DNA of 64,000 nt from Marinobacterium sp. xm-d-530 (GCF_013283365.1 NZ_WBYM01000004.1:124001-188000), one strand, 5' to 3'. Counted from the stretch's first letter, positions 17,829-27,181 are shown. Made by a program: numbers and translations. Notes: generated by a model from the sequence alone, not told the origin.

Positions 17829-18893
17829 ATGAATTTAGAATTAAAAGATGTTGCAAAGCGCGTCGGCGCCGAAATGCATATACACGAGACAAATCTCGTT
17901 CTTGAACCTGGTGAGTTTAATGTTTTACTTGGTGCGACAAATGCCGGTAAAACAACCCTGATGAAACTGATGGCAGGACTGGATTCGCCAACAGCTGGTT
18001 CGGTTTTGTACGGCGGTGTAGATGTTACGAAAACACCACCTCAGAAGAGAAGCATCAGTTTTGTGCATCAGTTCTTCATTAATTATCCCCATTTAAGTGT
18101 AAGAGATAACATTATTTCGCCACTTAAATTATCAAAAATGTCTGATGCGGAGATTAATAAACGACTGGAAGCTACCGTTGATCTGCTTCGTTTAGGACCT
18201 ATGTTAGATCGAAAGCCACATGAGCTTTCAGGTGGCCAACAGCAACGTTGTGCGTTGGCTAGAGCCCTTATTAAAGACTCTACAGCTGTATTTCTTGATG
18301 AACCACTTGCGAACTTAGATTATAAGTTGCGCGAAGAGTTGCGTGCAGAGTTGCCCAGTATTTTTGCTGATCGTGGTTCAATTGTTGTTTACGCAACTTC
18401 TGAACCTGCTGAAGCTTTGATGTTAGGTGGTCATACCGCCGCTCTTAATGAAGGTCATATTGCGCAGTTTGGTGCCACCTCTGATGTTTATCGTACGCCA
18501 GTCAATCTGACTGCTGCAGAAGTATTTTCCGATCCTCCTTTAAATACAATCAGCGTTAAAAAGTATGATGGTTGCATTCATTTGAGTGAAACTTTGAGTT
18601 GGCCGGCAGAGGGCACCGCTCAACATATGCCTGATGGAAACTATACACTGGGTGTTCGTCCTCATTTTGTTAGAGCGACTGGACATGGAGATAGTGCAAT
18701 TGAGTTAAACGGTCGTATTCAGGTAACTGAGCTATCCGGTTCAGAAAGCGTCGCTCATTTTTCCATGGGGGGGGGCACTTGGGTCTCGCAAGCGAATGGA
18801 CTGCACCCATTTAAGGTGGGAGAGCACCACCATTTTTATCTTGATAGCAGTAAATGCTTCTACTTTGATTCCCACGGACAAGCGGTTAGGTAG
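17829..18893 (+). CDS. glpS: Glycerol ABC transporter ATPase 1 (GlpS-like)
   Basis: The 354-residue cytoplasmic ATPase is of the MalK/UgpC type with a C-terminal TOBE-like region. Walker A is GATNAGKT (35-42), the signature LSGGQ is intact (133-137), and Walker B is VFLDE (154-158). The switch histidine is replaced by serine (S191 in YATSEPAEAL). A run of nine G bases occurs inside the gene at 18767-18775 with the frame intact. It pairs with the next gene as a heterodimeric motor for the glpP/glpQ permeases. Confidence 0.85.
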   Translation: MNLELKDVAKRVGAEMHIHETNLVLEPGEFNVLLGATNAGKTTLMKLMAGLDSPTAGSVLYGGVDVTKTPPQKRSISFVHQFFINYPHLSVRDNIISPLKLSKMSDAEINKRLEATVDLLRLGPMLDRKPHELSGGQQQRCALARALIKDSTAVFLDEPLANLDYKLREELRAELPSIFADRGSIVVYATSEPAEALMLGGHTAALNEGHIAQFGATSDVYRTPVNLTAAEVFSDPPLNTISVKKYDGCIHLSETLSWPAEGTAQHMPDGNYTLGVRPHFVRATGHGDSAIELNGRIQVTELSGSESVAHFSMGGGTWVSQANGLHPFKVGEHHHFYLDSSKCFYFDSHGQAVR

Positions 18894-18898
18894 TAACA

Positions 18899-19987
18899 AT
18901 GGCTAAAATAAAACTCGATAATATAAGACACTCCTACTACCCCAATCCATCGTCTGATGATGATTTTGCCTTGAAACGGGTTCACTTTGATTGGGATGAT
19001 GGCGGTGCCTACGCGCTACTGGGCCCCTCTGGTTGTGGTAAAACGACCTTGCTAAATATCATTTCGGGTCTTTTAGAACCAAGCCACGGCAAGTTGCTTT
19101 TTGATGATAATGAAGTTACAAGCCTCTCTCCATCGGAGCGTAATATTGCTCAAGTGTTTCAGTTTCCCGTGATCTACGACACGATGACGGTTTACGATAA
19201 CCTGGCTTTTCCATTGAGAAATCGTGGGGTCGATGAAGCTAGGATTGATGTAAAAGTCAGAGAGATCTCATCCATGTTGGAGATCGATGATCTGTTACTA
19301 ACTAAAGCTGCAGGGCTTTCCCCAGATAACAAGCAAAAAATCTCCCTAGGTCGAGGTCTGGTGCGAGAGGATGTTAACGTGATCATGTTCGATGAACCGT
19401 TGACCGTCATTGATCCACATTTGAAGTGGAAGCTTCGCTCGAAGCTGAAAGAGCTGCACCAGAAGGTCAAAACAACAATGATCTATGTGACGCATGATCA
19501 GACAGAGGCGCTCACATTTGCGGATCAGGTTGTAGTGATGAACTTCGGTCAGGTACTGCAGGTTGGCACTCCAGATGCGCTTTTTGAAAGACCTGAACAT
19601 ACCTTTGTTGGTCATTTTATTGGTTCACCCGGTATGAATGTATTGCCTGTTGAAATAGTTGACGGTCAAGTATCCCTTGGTGGCCACTTCCTCGAAGTAA
19701 GCAGTCCTATTGTTGAAGCTGAAGGTAAATCTTTAGAGATAGGTGTGCGTCCCGAGTTTGTGCGAATCGCCGAGCAAGGCATACCGGCAACGGTAGTCAA
19801 TGTTATGGATGTTGGGCGTCATAAGGTCTTACAAACGTTAGTAGGCTCACAAAAGGTCTTCGCAGTTTTAAATGAGGATCAGCCTGTTCCTGAAGGGAGC
19901 ACTTACCTTACTTTCGATAAGCCGCAAACTCGTCTTTACAAAGATGGGTGGTTGGTAGATCTAACCTATGAGTACGAGGTTTTATAA
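18899..19987 (+). CDS. glpT: Glycerol ABC transporter ATPase 2 (GlpT-like)
   Basis: The 362-residue MalK-type ATPase has canonical Walker A GPSGCGKT (42-49), Walker B VIMFDE (161-166) and switch histidine H199 (YVTHDQTEAL), but the signature loop reads LSPDNKQ (140-146) in place of LSGGQ. As the partner of glpS it would form one standard and one degenerate ATP site. It starts 5 bases after the glpS stop. The name follows the rhizobial glycerol importer and must not be confused with the glycerol-3-phosphate antiporter GlpT of E. coli. Confidence 0.85.
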   Translation: MAKIKLDNIRHSYYPNPSSDDDFALKRVHFDWDDGGAYALLGPSGCGKTTLLNIISGLLEPSHGKLLFDDNEVTSLSPSERNIAQVFQFPVIYDTMTVYDNLAFPLRNRGVDEARIDVKVREISSMLEIDDLLLTKAAGLSPDNKQKISLGRGLVREDVNVIMFDEPLTVIDPHLKWKLRSKLKELHQKVKTTMIYVTHDQTEALTFADQVVVMNFGQVLQVGTPDALFERPEHTFVGHFIGSPGMNVLPVEIVDGQVSLGGHFLEVSSPIVEAEGKSLEIGVRPEFVRIAEQGIPATVVNVMDVGRHKVLQTLVGSQKVFAVLNEDQPVPEGSTYLTFDKPQTRLYKDGWLVDLTYEYEVL

Positions 19988-19989
19988 CA

Positions 19990-20850
19990 ATGAAAACCGA
20001 AAACCCTAGAGCTTGGCTCCTCGTTTTACCTGTTATTTTATTGGTGGCTTTTAACGCACTAATACCACTGATGACAGTAGTGAATTACTCCGTTCAAGAG
20101 ACGTTTGGTAATAATGTCTTTTTTTGGCAGGGCGTAGATTGGTTTGAACAGGTTCTGCATTCAGAACGCTTCCATGATGCCTTGGGGAGACAGTTCCTCT
20201 TCACAGGTATTATCCTCGCGGTCGAAATTCCTCTCGGTGTTGCAATAGCCTTGGCGATGCCTAGAAAGGGAATATGGGTTCCTATTTGCTTGATCTTAAT
20301 GTCTCTGCCACTCCTTATTCCATGGAATGTTGTTGGCGCAATGTGGAACATATTTACTCTTCCAGATATTGGTCTAATGGGCTACGGATTAAACTGGCTT
20401 GGTATTGATTACAACATGACACAGAGCCCATTGGCTGCTTGGGTCACGCTGATAGTTATGGATGTTTGGCATTGGACTTCGTTGGTTGTTCTGCTCTCTT
20501 ATGCAGGTCTTGTCTCCATTCCTGATGCTTACTATCAAGCAGCTGAGATTGATGGGGCCTCCAAATGGTCTGTGTTTAGATACATTCAATTGCCCAAGAT
20601 GAAGCAGGTTTTGATGATTGCGATACTGTTACGGTTTATGGATAGCTTCATGATCTATACAGAACCCTTTGTATTGACCGGTGGAGGCCCTGGTAATTCC
20701 ACAACTCTGTTGTCTATCGACCTAGTTAAAGTAGCGCTTGGTCAGTTTGACTTAGGACCAGCAGCGGCTATGTCACTCATATACTTCGCGATCACTCTAC
20801 TGGTGAGTTGGGTGTTCTACACAATAATGAATAAAGATGTGAAGGAATAA
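19990..20850 (+). CDS. glpP: Glycerol ABC transporter permease GlpP-like
   Basis: The 286-residue inner-membrane permease has six hydrophobic segments and the EAA coupling loop (YQAAEIDGASKWSVFRYIQLP, residues about 182-202) that docks to the ATPases. It is a MalF/UgpA-type partner. GAGG lies about 10 bases before the ATG, and the preceding glpT stop is 2 bases upstream. It acts with glpQ as the transmembrane pathway. Confidence 0.85.
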   Translation: MKTENPRAWLLVLPVILLVAFNALIPLMTVVNYSVQETFGNNVFFWQGVDWFEQVLHSERFHDALGRQFLFTGIILAVEIPLGVAIALAMPRKGIWVPICLILMSLPLLIPWNVVGAMWNIFTLPDIGLMGYGLNWLGIDYNMTQSPLAAWVTLIVMDVWHWTSLVVLLSYAGLVSIPDAYYQAAEIDGASKWSVFRYIQLPKMKQVLMIAILLRFMDSFMIYTEPFVLTGGGPGNSTTLLSIDLVKVALGQFDLGPAAAMSLIYFAITLLVSWVFYTIMNKDVKE

Positions 20851-20859
20851 GGGGGCGAT

Positions 20860-21657
20860 ATGAAACTAAAAAGCTTAGCGCCGATTTTGTACATAATCTT
20901 TTTGATGCTTCCTATCTATTGGTTGCTTTCAATGAGTTTTAAAACAACTAATGAGATTTTGAGTGGTTTCTCTTTTTTTCCACAAGAGTGGACGCTTGAA
21001 AACTACGCTGTCATCTTTAATGATCCGACATGGTATTGGGGTTACATAAACTCTACTACCTACGTGCTGATCAATACGGTTATCTCTTTGTGTGTAGCCC
21101 TTCCGGCGGCATACGCATTCAGTCGCTACCGTTTTATGGGTGATAAGCATCTATTCTTTTGGTTGCTGACTAACCGAATGGCACCGCCGGCAGTATTTGC
21201 CTTGCCATTCTTTCAGTTGTACTCAGCCGTTGGTTTATTTGATACTCATATTGCTGTGGCTTTAGCCCACTGTCTTTTCAATATCCCGCTTGCTGTGTGG
21301 ATCTTGGAGGGTTTCATGAAAAGTATCCCTAAAGAGCTAGATGAAACTGCTTATGTTGATGGATACTCTTTCCCGCGATTCTTTGTGACAATTTTCATGC
21401 CAAATATCAAAGCAGGTATTGGAGTAGCAGCCTTCTTCTGTTTCATGTTTTCTTGGGTCGAACTGTTGTTAGCAAAAACGTTAACCTCTATCGATGCTAA
21501 GCCGATCGCAGCAACAATGACCAAAACTGCATCGAGTGCTGGATATGAGCTAGGTCTGTTGGCGGCAGCTGGGTGTTTGACCATTATCCCAGGGGCGATT
21601 GTGGTCTACTTCGTTAGAAATCATATAGCGAAAGGTTTCGCTATGGGGAGGGTGTAA
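20860..21657 (+). CDS. glpQ: Glycerol ABC transporter permease GlpQ-like
   Basis: The 265-residue MalG/UgpE-type inner-membrane permease has six hydrophobic segments and an EAA-like loop (ELDETAYVDGYSFPRFFVTIFMP). A strong GGGGG ribosome site precedes its ATG. Its stop overlaps the start of the small membrane protein glpU (TAATG). The name follows the rhizobial glycerol importer; it is not the periplasmic phosphodiesterase called GlpQ in E. coli. Confidence 0.85.
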   Translation: MKLKSLAPILYIIFLMLPIYWLLSMSFKTTNEILSGFSFFPQEWTLENYAVIFNDPTWYWGYINSTTYVLINTVISLCVALPAAYAFSRYRFMGDKHLFFWLLTNRMAPPAVFALPFFQLYSAVGLFDTHIAVALAHCLFNIPLAVWILEGFMKSIPKELDETAYVDGYSFPRFFVTIFMPNIKAGIGVAAFFCFMFSWVELLLAKTLTSIDAKPIAATMTKTASSAGYELGLLAAAGCLTIIPGAIVVYFVRNHIAKGFAMGRV

Positions 21658-21935
21658 TGTTTAGTTGGATGGCTTGGACGTTACCAACGGCTCTGGTATT
21701 TGTTTTTATCTTCTCTTGCATTGGTGTTCTGGCATTCCTAGAAGTGAAATATCCTGGGGGAGCTGAGCGCACAGGTGTATTTGGCATTACAACCACCCGA
21801 GGTGACCGTCTGTTTATCTCGATCTTGGGTACAGTGTTTATTATGCTTGGTTGGTTGGGATTGATGGGTACACCTTTGTGGGGTGGTTTAACTCTATCAA
21901 TAATATGGGCTGTATTCGTTTTTAGGAAAGTCTAG
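21657..21935 (+). CDS. glpU: Small membrane protein of glycerol importer (GlpU-like, DUF2160)
   Basis: The 92-residue hydrophobic protein has about three membrane segments and a polar loop containing the arginine-rich TTRGDRLF. It matches the position and size of GlpU in the rhizobial glpSTPQUV locus. Its biochemical role is not known. It overlaps glpQ upstream by one base and glpK downstream by one base (TAGTG), so it is translationally tied to both. Confidence 0.8.
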   Translation: MFSWMAWTLPTALVFVFIFSCIGVLAFLEVKYPGGAERTGVFGITTTRGDRLFISILGTVFIMLGWLGLMGTPLWGGLTLSIIWAVFVFRKV

Positions 21936-23449
21936 TGGAAAATTACGTTCTCTCAATAGACCAAGGAACCACATCCTCAAGAGCAATTTTATTTAATAAA
22001 GATCTTAAAATTGTTTCTACTGGTCAGCAGGAATTTACTCAGTATTTCCCTAAATCAGGGTGGGTAGAGCATGATCCTGAAGAGATATGGTCCACGACTG
22101 CCGGAGTGTGTCGTCAAGCCATTGAGATGGGTGGTATAGATAGCTCCAGTATAAGAGCGATTGGCATAACAAATCAGCGTGAAACAGTCGTTGTTTGGAA
22201 TAAACAGACAGGCAAAGCAATCTATAACGCGATTGTTTGGCAAGATAGAAGAACGGGTGATTTTTGCAACGAGTTGAAGTCAAAAGGCTATGAGCAGACT
22301 TTTATAGAGAAAACAGGGCTATTACTTGATCCCTATTTTTCTGGCACAAAACTCGCTTGGATATTGGATAATGTTGAGGGTGCTCGCGCCTCGGCGGAAT
22401 CCGGTGAATTGTTGTTTGGTACAGTGGATTGTTATCTCATTTGGCGGCTAACGGGTGGTGTAGTTCATGCCACTGACGCTACTAATGCGTCCAGAACATT
22501 GATCTACAATATCCATCAAGGCATTTGGGATGAAGAGCTATTGTCTCTTCTAAATATACCTTCATGCATGCTGCCAGAGGTTAAAAACTGTGCAGATGAT
22601 TTTGGTAAAACGCGCGAAGATCTGTTTGGTGGAAACGCCATTCCGATTTGTGGCGTTGCGGGTGATCAACAAGCTGCAGCGATAGGCCAAGCGTGTTTTA
22701 AACCAGGTATGCTTAAATCTACCTATGGCACCGGATGTTTTGCTCTCCTTAATACAGGGGAGCATTGTGTTAAGTCCGAACACCGTCTTCTCAGTACTAT
22801 TGCTTATCAGCTTGATGGAAAGCCAACCTATGCTCTAGAGGGCTCTATATTCATTGCTGGTGCAGTCGTCCAGTGGTTGCGCGATGGTTTGAAGATCATT
22901 CGCGATGCTAAAGATACTGAAGCACTTGCAAGCGAGGCTAAGCCAGAGAATCGTGTCTATCTTGTTCCTGCTTTTACGGGGCTTGGAGCACCGTATTGGG
23001 ATACGGAGTGTCGTGGCGCCATTTTTGGTCTTACTCGTGATACTGGCTTTGCTGATCTGGCTAGAGCCGCGCTTCGATCGGTTGCCTACCAAACTCGCGA
23101 CCTATCCGACGCTATGCGATCAGACTGGCTAAGTTCTGGTGGAACAAATGTTGAGTCAGTTTTGCGAATCGACGGGGGGATGGTTGCTAACGACTGGATG
23201 GCTCAATCCCTTTCGGATATTTTGCAAGCTCCTGTCGATCGACCCGAAATTATTGAGACAACGGCGTTAGGTGCCGCTTGGCTGGCAGGTATGCATGTTG
23301 GTTTTTATCCTGACCAAGAGGGTTTTGCAAAAACCTGGGCACTGAATCACCATTTTGAGCCGCTTATGACCGTTGATGATGCCAATGAGCGTTATGCTGG
23401 TTGGCGTGACTCGGTTGCAAGACTTCTCATCAAACCTGATAACTTCTGA
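21935..23449 (+). CDS. glpK: Glycerol kinase
   Basis: Phosphorylates glycerol with ATP to glycerol 3-phosphate, the GlpD substrate. The 504-residue FGGY kinase has phosphate loop [12 protein letters not shown], glycerol-contact block [12 protein letters not shown], and C-terminal motif [16 protein letters not shown]. The start is GTG overlapping the glpU stop. Ending the importer operon with the kinase couples uptake and trapping. No GlpF facilitator gene is nearby. A terminator follows. Confidence 0.97.
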   Translation: MENYVLSIDQGTTSSRAILFNKDLKIVSTGQQEFTQYFPKSGWVEHDPEEIWSTTAGVCRQAIEMGGIDSSSIRAIGITNQRETVVVWNKQTGKAIYNAIVWQDRRTGDFCNELKSKGYEQTFIEKTGLLLDPYFSGTKLAWILDNVEGARASAESGELLFGTVDCYLIWRLTGGVVHATDATNASRTLIYNIHQGIWDEELLSLLNIPSCMLPEVKNCADDFGKTREDLFGGNAIPICGVAGDQQAAAIGQACFKPGMLKSTYGTGCFALLNTGEHCVKSEHRLLSTIAYQLDGKPTYALEGSIFIAGAVVQWLRDGLKIIRDAKDTEALASEAKPENRVYLVPAFTGLGAPYWDTECRGAIFGLTRDTGFADLARAALRSVAYQTRDLSDAMRSDWLSSGGTNVESVLRIDGGMVANDWMAQSLSDILQAPVDRPEIIETTALGAAWLAGMHVGFYPDQEGFAKTWALNHHFEPLMTVDDANERYAGWRDSVARLLIKPDNF

Positions 23450-23491
23450 TGTTCCTTTAAAGACACAAGCTCTTTTTAGCCAATTAGTCTT

Positions 23492-23519
23492 GCCGGTGTA
23501 TCTAACGCCGGTTTTTTTT
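23492..23519 (+). terminator. Glycerol operon terminator
   Basis: CCGGTG pairs with CGCCGG across a TATCTAA loop, followed by T8 (23512-23519). It overlaps the stop region of the opposing aldo/keto reductase gene. Confidence 0.8.
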
Positions 23520-24414
23520 ATGGCACTTCAGATCCTTTTGCTGCGGTCAGAAGCTCAAACCAGGTCTCTCGATCAAGCTCAACATGATTGACCTGATGCA
23601 GCGCCTTTATTCGATCTAGATTGTTTGTGCCAACAACAGGAAGAATATTGGCAGGGTGCACTCTTAACCAGGCCAGTGCGATATGTTCACGCTGGCACTG
23701 TTGGCTCTGCTCGATTCTGTTTAGTAAGCCCTCAAGCTCTGAATTTAGTGGTTGGTTAAACAGTTGGCCGCCAGCCAGTGGTGACCAGGCCATCGGCAGT
23801 AGCTGATCGAGTTGCATCGCTTCCAGCGTTCCATCCCAGAGTGAACTCTGTTCAAAGAGATTGATCTCAATTTGATTGGTGATCAGTCGATTCGTCATTT
23901 TCGACTGCAGTAGTTTCCACTGCCACACTGAAAAGTTAGAGACCCCTACGGTTCTGACCAAGCCTTCTTTAATGAGATCGTCCAGTGCCTCTCCGGTCTC
24001 TTCGGCATCCATCAAAGGATCGGGTCTATGAATTAAGAGGGTGTCTAGGTAGTCAGTCTGTAAGTTTTTCAGACTCTGTTTGACCTGCTGAAATAGATAT
24101 TCACGGGAGGTGTCGTAATACTTAACTCGTCGATCTGGGTAGTGATCAGAGATCAGAGCGATATCACATTTGCTAATCAGCTCCATCTGGCCTCTTAGGG
24201 ATGGATTGGCTTTCAGCACGTCGCCAAAGAGTTGCTCACACTGATAGTCACCATAGATATCTGCATGGTCAAAGGTCGTTATTCCCTGATCCAAACAGGC
24301 TTGGATTTTGGCTTCGGTACTTGAAGTGGTTGGCTTGGACTCTACGAGTCTCCAGACACCATAAGCCAGTTCGCTAAATGTTAGATCGGAATGAAGAGTT
24401 TTGATTCGTTTCAC
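23518..24414 (-). CDS. YdhF-like aldo/keto reductase
   Basis: NADPH-dependent TIM-barrel oxidoreductase. Catalytic tetrad region TFDHADIYGDYQCEQLFG, lysine in LISKCDIAL, and histidine in LLIHRPDPLMD are present. The open frame could begin 57 bases upstream, but GTG at 24414 follows AGGA at good spacing and gives 298 residues, the same as E. coli YdhF, whose start it matches. The physiological substrate is unknown. The gene is convergent with the glycerol operon. Confidence 0.85.
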   Translation of the reverse strand: MKRIKTLHSDLTFSELAYGVWRLVESKPTTSSTEAKIQACLDQGITTFDHADIYGDYQCEQLFGDVLKANPSLRGQMELISKCDIALISDHYPDRRVKYYDTSREYLFQQVKQSLKNLQTDYLDTLLIHRPDPLMDAEETGEALDDLIKEGLVRTVGVSNFSVWQWKLLQSKMTNRLITNQIEINLFEQSSLWDGTLEAMQLDQLLPMAWSPLAGGQLFNQPLNSELEGLLNRIEQSQQCQREHIALAWLRVHPANILPVVGTNNLDRIKALHQVNHVELDRETWFELLTAAKGSEVP

Positions 24415-24480
24415 TCTGGAGTCCTGTTTCTTAGTTTTTAGCAGTCTAATTAGAGTGTACGAGGGTATCAATAGGGGCTA

Positions 24481-24514
24481 ATAAGCCCTGTAGAGTGTCT
24501 ACTACAGGGCTTAT
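24481..24514 (-). terminator. Long hairpin after fasciclin gene
   Basis: A perfect 13-bp stem, ATAAGCCCTGTAG (24481-24493) with its complement (24502-24514), and an 8-base loop. It lies just past the stop of the minus-strand fasciclin gene. No strong T run follows, so termination is less certain than the structure. Confidence 0.5.
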
Positions 24515-24518
24515 CAGT

Positions 24519-25001
24519 TTAGGGGAGGATTACTTTGTCGATAACGTGAATCACTCCATTTGATGCCTTAATATCAGCAGAGACGACTTTGGCGCCATCA
24601 ATGGTGACACCATTCCAGCCCTGAACCATCGCTTTGCTGCCGTTGAGCATTTCAACGTTCAGTTTCTTGCCGTTCACATCACCCGCCATGACCGCGCCAC
24701 TCATGACATGGTAGGTAAGAACGTTAACCAGCTGATCCTTGTTTTCAGGTTTTAAAAGAGTCTCCACCGTTCCCTCAGGTAGTGCTGCAAAAGCATCATC
24801 GGTTGGTGCAAAGACAGTCAAAGGTCCTTCGCCTTTTAGGGCGTCAACCAAGCCTGCCGCTTTGACAGCGGCTACTAGTGTGTTGAACGAACCTGCTTCG
24901 ACAGCGACATCGACGATGTCGCCTTTCATGTGCCCACCAGCATGAACTTGAGTTGCGAATGTTGTCGCTAGAGCTGCGGCTAGAAAAAATCTACGTTTCA
25001 T
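24519..25001 (-). CDS. Secreted fasciclin (FAS1) domain protein
   Basis: The 160-residue protein has a signal peptide ([21 protein letters not shown]) and a single FAS1 domain showing both hallmark blocks: [14 protein letters not shown] (H1) and [13 protein letters not shown] (H2), plus the central YHV. FAS1 proteins are extracellular or periplasmic adhesion-type modules; the partner is unknown. GGAG precedes the ATG by 8 bases. The upstream region holds an 8-bp inverted repeat at 25120-25138. Confidence 0.92.
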   Translation of the reverse strand: MKRRFFLAAALATTFATQVHAGGHMKGDIVDVAVEAGSFNTLVAAVKAAGLVDALKGEGPLTVFAPTDDAFAALPEGTVETLLKPENKDQLVNVLTYHVMSGAVMAGDVNGKKLNVEMLNGSKAMVQGWNGVTIDGAKVVSADIKASNGVIHVIDKVILP

Positions 25002-25119
25002 TGTATTTCTCCAAATTAATCATCAAGTGTGTGTGCGCACATGAGCTATTACGGAGCGTTTTTTCTATTTAGATTGGTAGGAAATGTATCTAATTTCGTC
25101 GATTTTATTGGCTTTTGCG

Positions 25120-25138
25120 CACAACTGTGACAGTTGTG
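25120..25138. promoter_or_regulatory. Perfect 8-bp inverted repeat upstream of fasciclin gene
   Basis: CACAACTG-tga-CAGTTGTG. This dyad is suited to a dimeric regulator or a short RNA hairpin. No family can be assigned from sequence. Confidence 0.35.
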
Positions 25139-25201
25139 GCATGGTAATTTTTAATTGATTAGCCTAAGGTAATAGTTTTTTACAAAACAGAATTTTGGGC
25201 C

Positions 25202-25227
25202 AAAAAAAAGAGCGCCGAAGCGCTCTT
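25202..25227 (-). terminator. rpsA terminator
   Basis: AAGAGCGC (25208-25215), CGAA loop, GCGCTCTT (25220-25227). On the minus strand the stem is followed by a T run (A run at 25202-25209). It lies 25 bases past the rpsA stop. Confidence 0.85.
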
Positions 25228-25252
25228 TCTCAGTGTGTCGGTAATCTTAGGA

Positions 25253-26926
25253 TTACTGACCCATCTGCTGCTTGATAAGGTCACCGATAGTCGTTGGACC
25301 AGCAGTTTCAACTTCAGCGTTCTGTACGGCTTTAAGAGCAGCTTTCTCTTCAGCTTGATCTTTCGCACGGATAGAGAAGGTGATAACGCGGTTGCGACGA
25401 TCAACACCTACAATCTTACCTTCAACGCTGTCGCCAACGTTTAGAGCAGTTGTAGCGTCTTCGATGCGCTCTGCAGCGATGTCAGATGCTTTAAGAACAG
25501 CTTCGATACCTTCAGCAAGTTCAACAGTAGCAGCACGTGGCTCAACTGCTGTAACAGTACCAGTAACGATTGCGCCTTTCTCGTGGCCCGCTAGGAACTC
25601 AGAGAATGGATCGCTTTCTAGCTGTTTAACGCCAAGAGAGATACGCTCTTTCTCTGCGTCAATAGACAGGATAACTGCTTCAACTTCGTCGCCTTTCTTG
25701 TAGTCGCGAAGTGCAGCTTCAGCATCAGCTTCCCAAGTGATGTCTGACATGTGTACTAGGCCGTCTAGATCGTTGTCTAGACCAACGAAGATACCGAAGT
25801 CAGTGATCGTCTTGATTGTGCCAGATACTTTATCGCCAGCAGCGTACTGCTCAGAGAATGCAGCCCATGGGTTAGTTGTACACTGTTTGATACCCAATGA
25901 GATACGACGACGCTCTTCATCAACGTCTAGAACCATAACTTCTACAGCATCACCAACCTGAACGATTTTAGATGGGTGGATGTTTTTGTTAGTCCAAGAC
26001 ATTTCAGAAACGTGTACTAGACCTTCTACGCCATCTTCTAGAGATGCGAAACAGCCGTAATCAGTTAGGTTAGTAACCTTACCTGATACACGAGTACCTG
26101 CTGGGTAACGGTTCTTGATCGCTTCCCATGGATCTTCAGATAGCTGCTTAAGACCTAGAGAGATACGACCGCTCTCTTTGTCGAATTTGATGATCTTAAC
26201 GTCGATCTCATCACCTGGAGTTAGCATTTCGCTTGGGTGAGAGATACGTTTCCACGCCATGTCAGTGATGTGTAGAAGACCGTCAACGCCGCCAAGGTCG
26301 ATGAACGCACCGTAGTTAGTAAGGTTCTTAACGTAACCTTTAACTGCTTGGCCTTCTTCAAGATCAGCAAGGATCTCATCACGCTGTGCGCTGTTAGCTT
26401 CTTGAAGAACTGCGCGGCGAGAAACAACAACGTTGTTACGCTTCTGATCAAGTTTGATCAGTTTGAATTCAAGTTCTTTGCCTTCTAGGTGATCAACGTC
26501 ACGTACTGGGCGAACGTCTACCAATGAACCTGGTAGGAAGCCTTGGATGTTGTTGACGTTTACAGTGAAACCACCTTTAACTTTGCCAGAGATGTAACCT
26601 TTTACGATCTCTTCCGCTTCAAACTTAGTCTGAAGAACTTCCCATGCTTCTGCACGTTTCGCTTTCTCGCGAGAAAGTTTAGTTTCACCGAAACCATCTT
26701 CTACAGCTTCTAGTGCAACTTTAACGTCATCACCAATGTTGATTTCAAGTTCGTTCGCATCGTTAAGGAACTGAGAGCGTGGAATAACCGCTTCAGACTT
26801 AAGACCAGCGTTAACAGTTACCCAATCAGCATCGATATCTACAACAGTACCAGTTACTAGGGTACCTGGAGTCATCGCAAGTTCTTGGAGGGATTCTTCA
26901 AACAGTTCAGCAAAGCTTTCGCTCAT
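25253..26926 (-). CDS. rpsA: 30S ribosomal protein S1
   Basis: The 557-residue mRNA-binding ribosomal protein has six S1 (OB-fold) repeats; motifs such as [24 protein letters not shown] and [15 protein letters not shown] are canonical. The N terminus [13 protein letters not shown] binds S2, as in E. coli. It is flanked by its own promoter, a structured leader and a terminator, so it is monocistronic here. In most gammaproteobacteria it lies between cmk and ihfB, but cmk begins at 63958 in this window, about 37 kb away. Confidence 0.97.
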   Translation of the reverse strand: MSESFAELFEESLQELAMTPGTLVTGTVVDIDADWVTVNAGLKSEAVIPRSQFLNDANELEINIGDDVKVALEAVEDGFGETKLSREKAKRAEAWEVLQTKFEAEEIVKGYISGKVKGGFTVNVNNIQGFLPGSLVDVRPVRDVDHLEGKELEFKLIKLDQKRNNVVVSRRAVLQEANSAQRDEILADLEEGQAVKGYVKNLTNYGAFIDLGGVDGLLHITDMAWKRISHPSEMLTPGDEIDVKIIKFDKESGRISLGLKQLSEDPWEAIKNRYPAGTRVSGKVTNLTDYGCFASLEDGVEGLVHVSEMSWTNKNIHPSKIVQVGDAVEVMVLDVDEERRRISLGIKQCTTNPWAAFSEQYAAGDKVSGTIKTITDFGIFVGLDNDLDGLVHMSDITWEADAEAALRDYKKGDEVEAVILSIDAEKERISLGVKQLESDPFSEFLAGHEKGAIVTGTVTAVEPRAATVELAEGIEAVLKASDIAAERIEDATTALNVGDSVEGKIVGVDRRNRVITFSIRAKDQAEEKAALKAVQNAEVETAGPTTIGDLIKQQMGQ

Positions 26927-27059
26927 GAAAGTGTCCTATTTTGGGTGCCAGGGGATGGCACACTAGCCTATGACATCAGCTTCATAGGGTCGGTTCATCG
27001 TCATCTCCGATGACTTGCTAAGCTGATGGATGCAAGCTGACGGAGTTATAAAGAGGGCG
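26927..27059 (-). promoter_or_regulatory. Structured rpsA 5' leader, likely S1 autoregulatory region
   Basis: Three hairpins precede the start codon in RNA order: GTCATC/GATGAC (27014-27000), CCTATGA/TCATAGG (26988-26967) and GTGCCA/TGGCAC (26961-26945). The Shine-Dalgarno AGGA is weak. The loop of the middle hairpin contains AAGCTGAT, complementary to an upstream ATCAGCTT (27027-27020), so a pseudoknot is possible. E. coli rpsA is translationally autorepressed through three leader hairpins and a weak ribosome site. Confidence 0.6.
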
Positions 27060-27061
27060 AA

Positions 27062-27089
27062 ATTATACAGGAGTGTTAGCGGTGTGCAA
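27062..27089 (-). promoter_or_regulatory. rpsA promoter
   Basis: On the minus strand TTGCAC (27089-27084), 16-base spacer, then a perfect TATAAT (27067-27062). The start near 27055 gives a leader of about 130 nucleotides. Confidence 0.75.
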
Positions 27090-27181
27090 AGCGGAATTGG
27101 TGTTTTTTTGAGCAGTGGACAGCGGTTGGGAATAGTCTCGAGAAGAAGGGGAAAGAATTACAAATCGCTAGTGCGGTTTGA

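Noticed and set aside
18899-19987. glpT as a decaying ATPase because of its LSPDNKQ signature
   Set aside because: All other motifs are intact, the frame is whole and the partner's defect falls in the same site, so it looks like designed asymmetry.
24415-24471. 19-residue extension on the YdhF-like reductase
   Set aside because: The GTG at 24414 gives exactly the length and start seen in E. coli YdhF.
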